From Rhea pennata (lineage: Eukaryota; Chordata; Aves; Rheiformes; Rheidae), in contig NC_084663.1 of the NCBI RefSeq assembly GCF_028389875.1, positions 19,854,666-19,918,665 of the forward strand: DNA of 64,000 nt. Reading direction: 5' to 3'. Within the stretch, counting starts at the first letter, position 1. Every line of letters begins with the position of its first letter. Both the position numbers and the translations under genes were made by a program. The notes beneath the pieces are model-generated. The model was not told the DNA's origin, made no database searches, and saw only the letters and a program-made list of their open reading frames with translations. Of the stretch, positions 60,781-64,000 are shown in pieces.

Positions 60781-63700
60781 GCCTTAAGTTTAGGAACAAA
60801 AGCACCTCACTCTCTAGTTCACAAGCACACACGTGTCCCTAGAGCCCTCAAATATCAGCACAACCCCTCTGTTTCACTGATTTCCCTTGATTTTATAAGT
60901 TAGTAAATGTAGTAATTAAAACTTAGTAACTCAAAAAAGATTTAAACTTCCTTATTATAAGTTATTAAAAAATAGTTTTATATAGCCACACAGGCCCCAA
61001 TGAGCAATCCAAAATTTTCATGTCTACCTTCTTATCAGTTACAAAGTCTGGGCTGGTCCTCTCCAAAGCCATGCTTGCAGTTTCCTAATGGCCCACCAAT
61101 TAGTGATGGAGACTTCTGGTCTTTGTCATTGCCTCTACTCTTTCTTGTCTATCAGGTTTTTGTCTCCCTGCCTTTTTCTTCATTGCTTCCCCCTTTACTT
61201 ATAATCTCTTTTTCACTGAAAAGGTCCTTGAACACTTTTAAGGTTATCCCGAGGCTCTCACACTCCACACTCCATATACCCTTACAAATATTATCATAGC
61301 TCCATAACGGCCTGAGTGACAAGTGGCATATATAATGTGTATATAATGCCGAATGGGAGGGAATTCTACACTGTGTCATTGGCTGCCAGAAAGTACACGT
61401 AAGCTACTAAAAAGGAGAGAGGCTTTAAAAAACAAATCAGCTGCTCAAGGTCACTGGAAATTGAGCAAACAAAACAGATATGTGAAATAAAACAAGAAAA
61501 TGGACTAGAAGTCACCTGGCTCCAAGGTAATCTTCCAAAATTCAAATATAACCAGGAAGGCCCCTGATGACATAGAATTTCTTCTGATTGAAAAAAAAAT
61601 TACAAATTTTAAAAATAGATCAAGCTATTCAGCCTAAAGATATCTAAAGTAGACCCCATGACAATTTAATGACTCCTCTGAGACTGCTGTTCTAACTTGC
61701 AGTACTTCATAGTCTTTGGTAGAGAATTTGAGAAAAACAAAGTAAACTCGTCTTTGAAACAAGATGATAAAATTTTCCCTTCTCTTCTTTTCCTCTATTA
61801 TTTTCCTGCCTGCTTTCTCAAAAACATTTCAGTCAAAAAATCTCTCATACACAAATCAATTTATCTGACACTATGATCCTCTCTTGTGGATTTCTTCAGA
61901 TCATCCAAATAATAGCAAAAATGTCTCAGCCCTATTACTATCTCACCCAAACTCTCTACTAGTAGAATATAGATGGTGTGAGATTAAACTAGACTGTGGA
62001 TAGATGGTTTCTTCTGGCCCTATCCAGTTCATAAAACCCAATGATAAATTGAGCACTGACGGCCTCCACATTAACTCTTTGAACTCTCTCCTCTCTAGGA
62101 AGGTGGAAATCATATATCCGCATCCTTACCAATAGAACACAATATAGAGCATGCATCAGCATTCACATAAATCTCTCACAAGGTTACACCTCAAAGTAAT
62201 ACCCTGCATTCTGCATCACAGTCCCTGAGCTACTCTCTACAAGCCTTTAGTGAAATGTGCAAAAAGCTGAGAGATTGAAACTTCTATTTTCTCTTGAGAG
62301 TCTCTGCCAAGCTTAAACATTTCCTGCACTGCTATCTTTTATTTTCCATCAAAAGAAGAAATTATATTTTTGCTTCTTTCTGACACTCAATTTTTGTTTG
62401 TTTGTTTGTTTGTTTTTCTGCAGTGGGAATTGAACTAGGGAAACCTATTAAAGTTATGGAAAAGAGAATTTGCAAATAGGCTCATAATTCAAAATTTATC
62501 CCATGGGAAGAGAGCAATGCTGAGCAGAGTTTGTTCCTACACAGGTCCTGTTCAGTTTAAGGGTAAATGAGTAGCTAAAGCACTACCATAATACTTTAAA
62601 AATGTAAGAAAAATTGATTACCAGTAATGCAATAATGTATTCTCAGATAGTGTCTAGAAATTTGCCAACTTCTAGATGATGGTTTTGAATGCCAACTTGA
62701 CATCTTAGCTGGCAGGGTCAGGTTATAGCTGCAAAAAGGCAACCAAAATACCTGGCTCAATCCATGGGATGACCCATGGACTGATGTGGAAAAAACTCTT
62801 TATCTATTTTATAAATGTAGTTTATGTGCATTTATTTGAAATATTCTTGTTGAGTTTCTGGTAAAATTTGTTACTGTGGATTTTATTCTTCCTAGTATCT
62901 GATTTGCTTTTCTACCTTGCTGTGAAATGATCTTGTTATATGTATATATCCACGTGTTCATTTGAAATGACCCATTTCCTCTCACCACCTTGGGACCTGT
63001 GGGATCGTATTTTGAACACCTCATGCTTTAGTTGTTGTTCTTGAACAGGTTACAACAAAAGTTTTCATCAAGGTAAAAATATAAAATCTAAAGAGTCTTA
63101 GCAGTCCTTTACAATCTATTGTAAAAGTTTCTATTTAAAATGAGTGATCTTCTCCTGCGGAATCTGTGTGTCCATCTGTCTGTCTATAAATGCTTAAGAA
63201 ATATTTAGAAATTAGCAATAATATGATTTTTTCTACTACTGTTCTTAAAAGAGTGCTTCTTAGAAGCTGCCTAAATTCAACATGGATGGTCAAACACTGT
63301 GTTTAGCCTTGCTAAAAAGAGCTGAAACTCCTTTTTGGTTTATGTTTTCCCACTGGTAAGGATGGTGAGAGAATGTCTTCCTATCATTAACTTCTTATTA
63401 TTTTTGAAAACTTTGTTTTTATCACTTCACTAAGTAAATCCAATTGCAAACAACATTTATTCACATCAGACAAAATTCAGCATGAAATTGTTCAATAGCT
63501 ATAAGTGAAACTATATATATTAGTACACAAGTCTGTAACTGGACCACTCATATTCATACTGAATGCACTTCAGTAACATCTCAGCATCTCCTGCTATTCA
63601 GCAAATATGGTAATAAAAAGAGGGATTTCATAACACCGGGCAATCTAGTAGATTTCAGCTGCTTTACTGTCCACATATCTGCTCAAAACTATGGAGCAAC

Positions 63701-64000
63701 ATCATAGTAAAAGGTTCGCTAGGCATACAGAACAGTTCGTTACGAACAGTAGGGATAAAACCATGAACAGATTCATCCTGATCACTTCTTAGATGAAGTG
63801 CTGGCTCTAACTTCAGCGTAAGGCACAGCCTATTCACTTTCAGGAAAGAATGATAATGGCAAGATATCCGGATGCAAGAAAACACCAATTCACAGAGTAC
63901 TGCCATGCCAGGGACATTATCCTGGCATATCCAATGGTGTTTTGTTTGAATTAAAGGGAAGACAAACATTTTTAAAGGATCTTATTGAAAAGGTTGAGTT
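60780..64000. other. AT-rich unique DNA without recognised genes
   Basis: Only a (TTTG)n repeat at 62391-62417 and a possible relic of a LINE or SINE 3' tail near 61985-62030 were noticed. The 101-codon minus frame at 63664-63969 has no recognisable domain. Confidence 0.5.
62391..62417. repeat. (TTTG)n microsatellite
   Basis: Five TTTG units flanked by T-runs. Confidence 0.95.

Noticed and set aside
61985..62030. LINE or SINE 3' tail relic (AAACTAGACTG...TTTCTTCTGGCCC)
   Set aside because: It resembles the end of CR1-type tails (CTAGATGAT...GGTCCCTTCTGGCC), but it is under 45 bp with no body attached, so too weak to call.
63664..63969. 101-codon minus-strand frame
   Set aside because: The peptide shows no domain, repeat or signal pattern; frames of this size are expected by chance in 64 kb.
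1..64000. CRISPR array, operon, prophage or plasmid features
   Set aside because: No regularly spaced direct repeats of suitable length, no compact coding layout, and repeat content typical of a sauropsid nuclear genome.

Overview
The window looks like about 64 kb of a sauropsid, most probably bird, chromosome: an AT-rich, gene-poor intergenic or intronic stretch. The evidence is the repeat content. Non-LTR retrotransposons of the CR1 (chicken repeat 1) type are the only abundant mobile elements. Several end in the typical CR1 3' hairpin and the ATTCTATG/ATTCTGTG octamer tail, and CR1 protein fragments can be read in them. I found no convincing host protein-coding exon, no intact gene, no bacterial or phage feature and no CRISPR array. 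The open reading frames that exist are CR1 coding remnants, their antisense shadows, microsatellite artefacts or chance.

Layout. 1-1000: minus-strand remnant of an old CR1 that spans the end of ORF1 (SGNH-esterase domain) and the start of ORF2 (endonuclease). 2373-2517: a complete tRNA-Val(TAC)-like sequence joined to a CR1 3' tail, the most interesting object here. 2773-3210: old CR1 with an in-frame internal deletion. 12035-12142: imperfect inverted repeat with tRNA-like halves. 15195-15528 (+) and 15717-17490 (-): a young and an old CR1 with 3' ends facing. 18523-19290: CR1 ORF2 C-terminus. 20150-21010 (-), 54290-54690 (+) and 58350-58805 (-): very old CR1/L3-like relics. 23266-23771, 29021-29433 (-), 34923-35118 and 48402-48840: copies of one young CR1 subfamily, which also includes 15195-15528. 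About 27790-27890: a faint MIR-like SINE core. Between these lie simple repeats, notably a 20-nt G run at 30428, an (AAAAT)n at 55.8 kb, a compound (GGAGAAA)n/(GAGAA)n at 57.5 kb and a perfect (GGAAA)n at 59.5 kb.

Some unique stretches stand out from the AT-rich background: a CpG-rich patch at 60470-60780, a smaller one at 33480-33640, and several segments between 42 and 53 kb (also 27.5-27.7 kb) rich in TAATTA/TAATCA-type motifs, E-boxes or an octamer. These last are candidates for conserved non-coding regulatory DNA, on inference only.

How the parts relate: CR1 ORF2 reverse transcriptase recognises the 3' hairpin of its own RNA. That hairpin is what the tRNA chimera at 2.4 kb carries, so the chimera has the architecture of a non-autonomous, CR1-mobilised SINE (RNA polymerase III promoter in the tRNA head, RT recognition signal in the tail).
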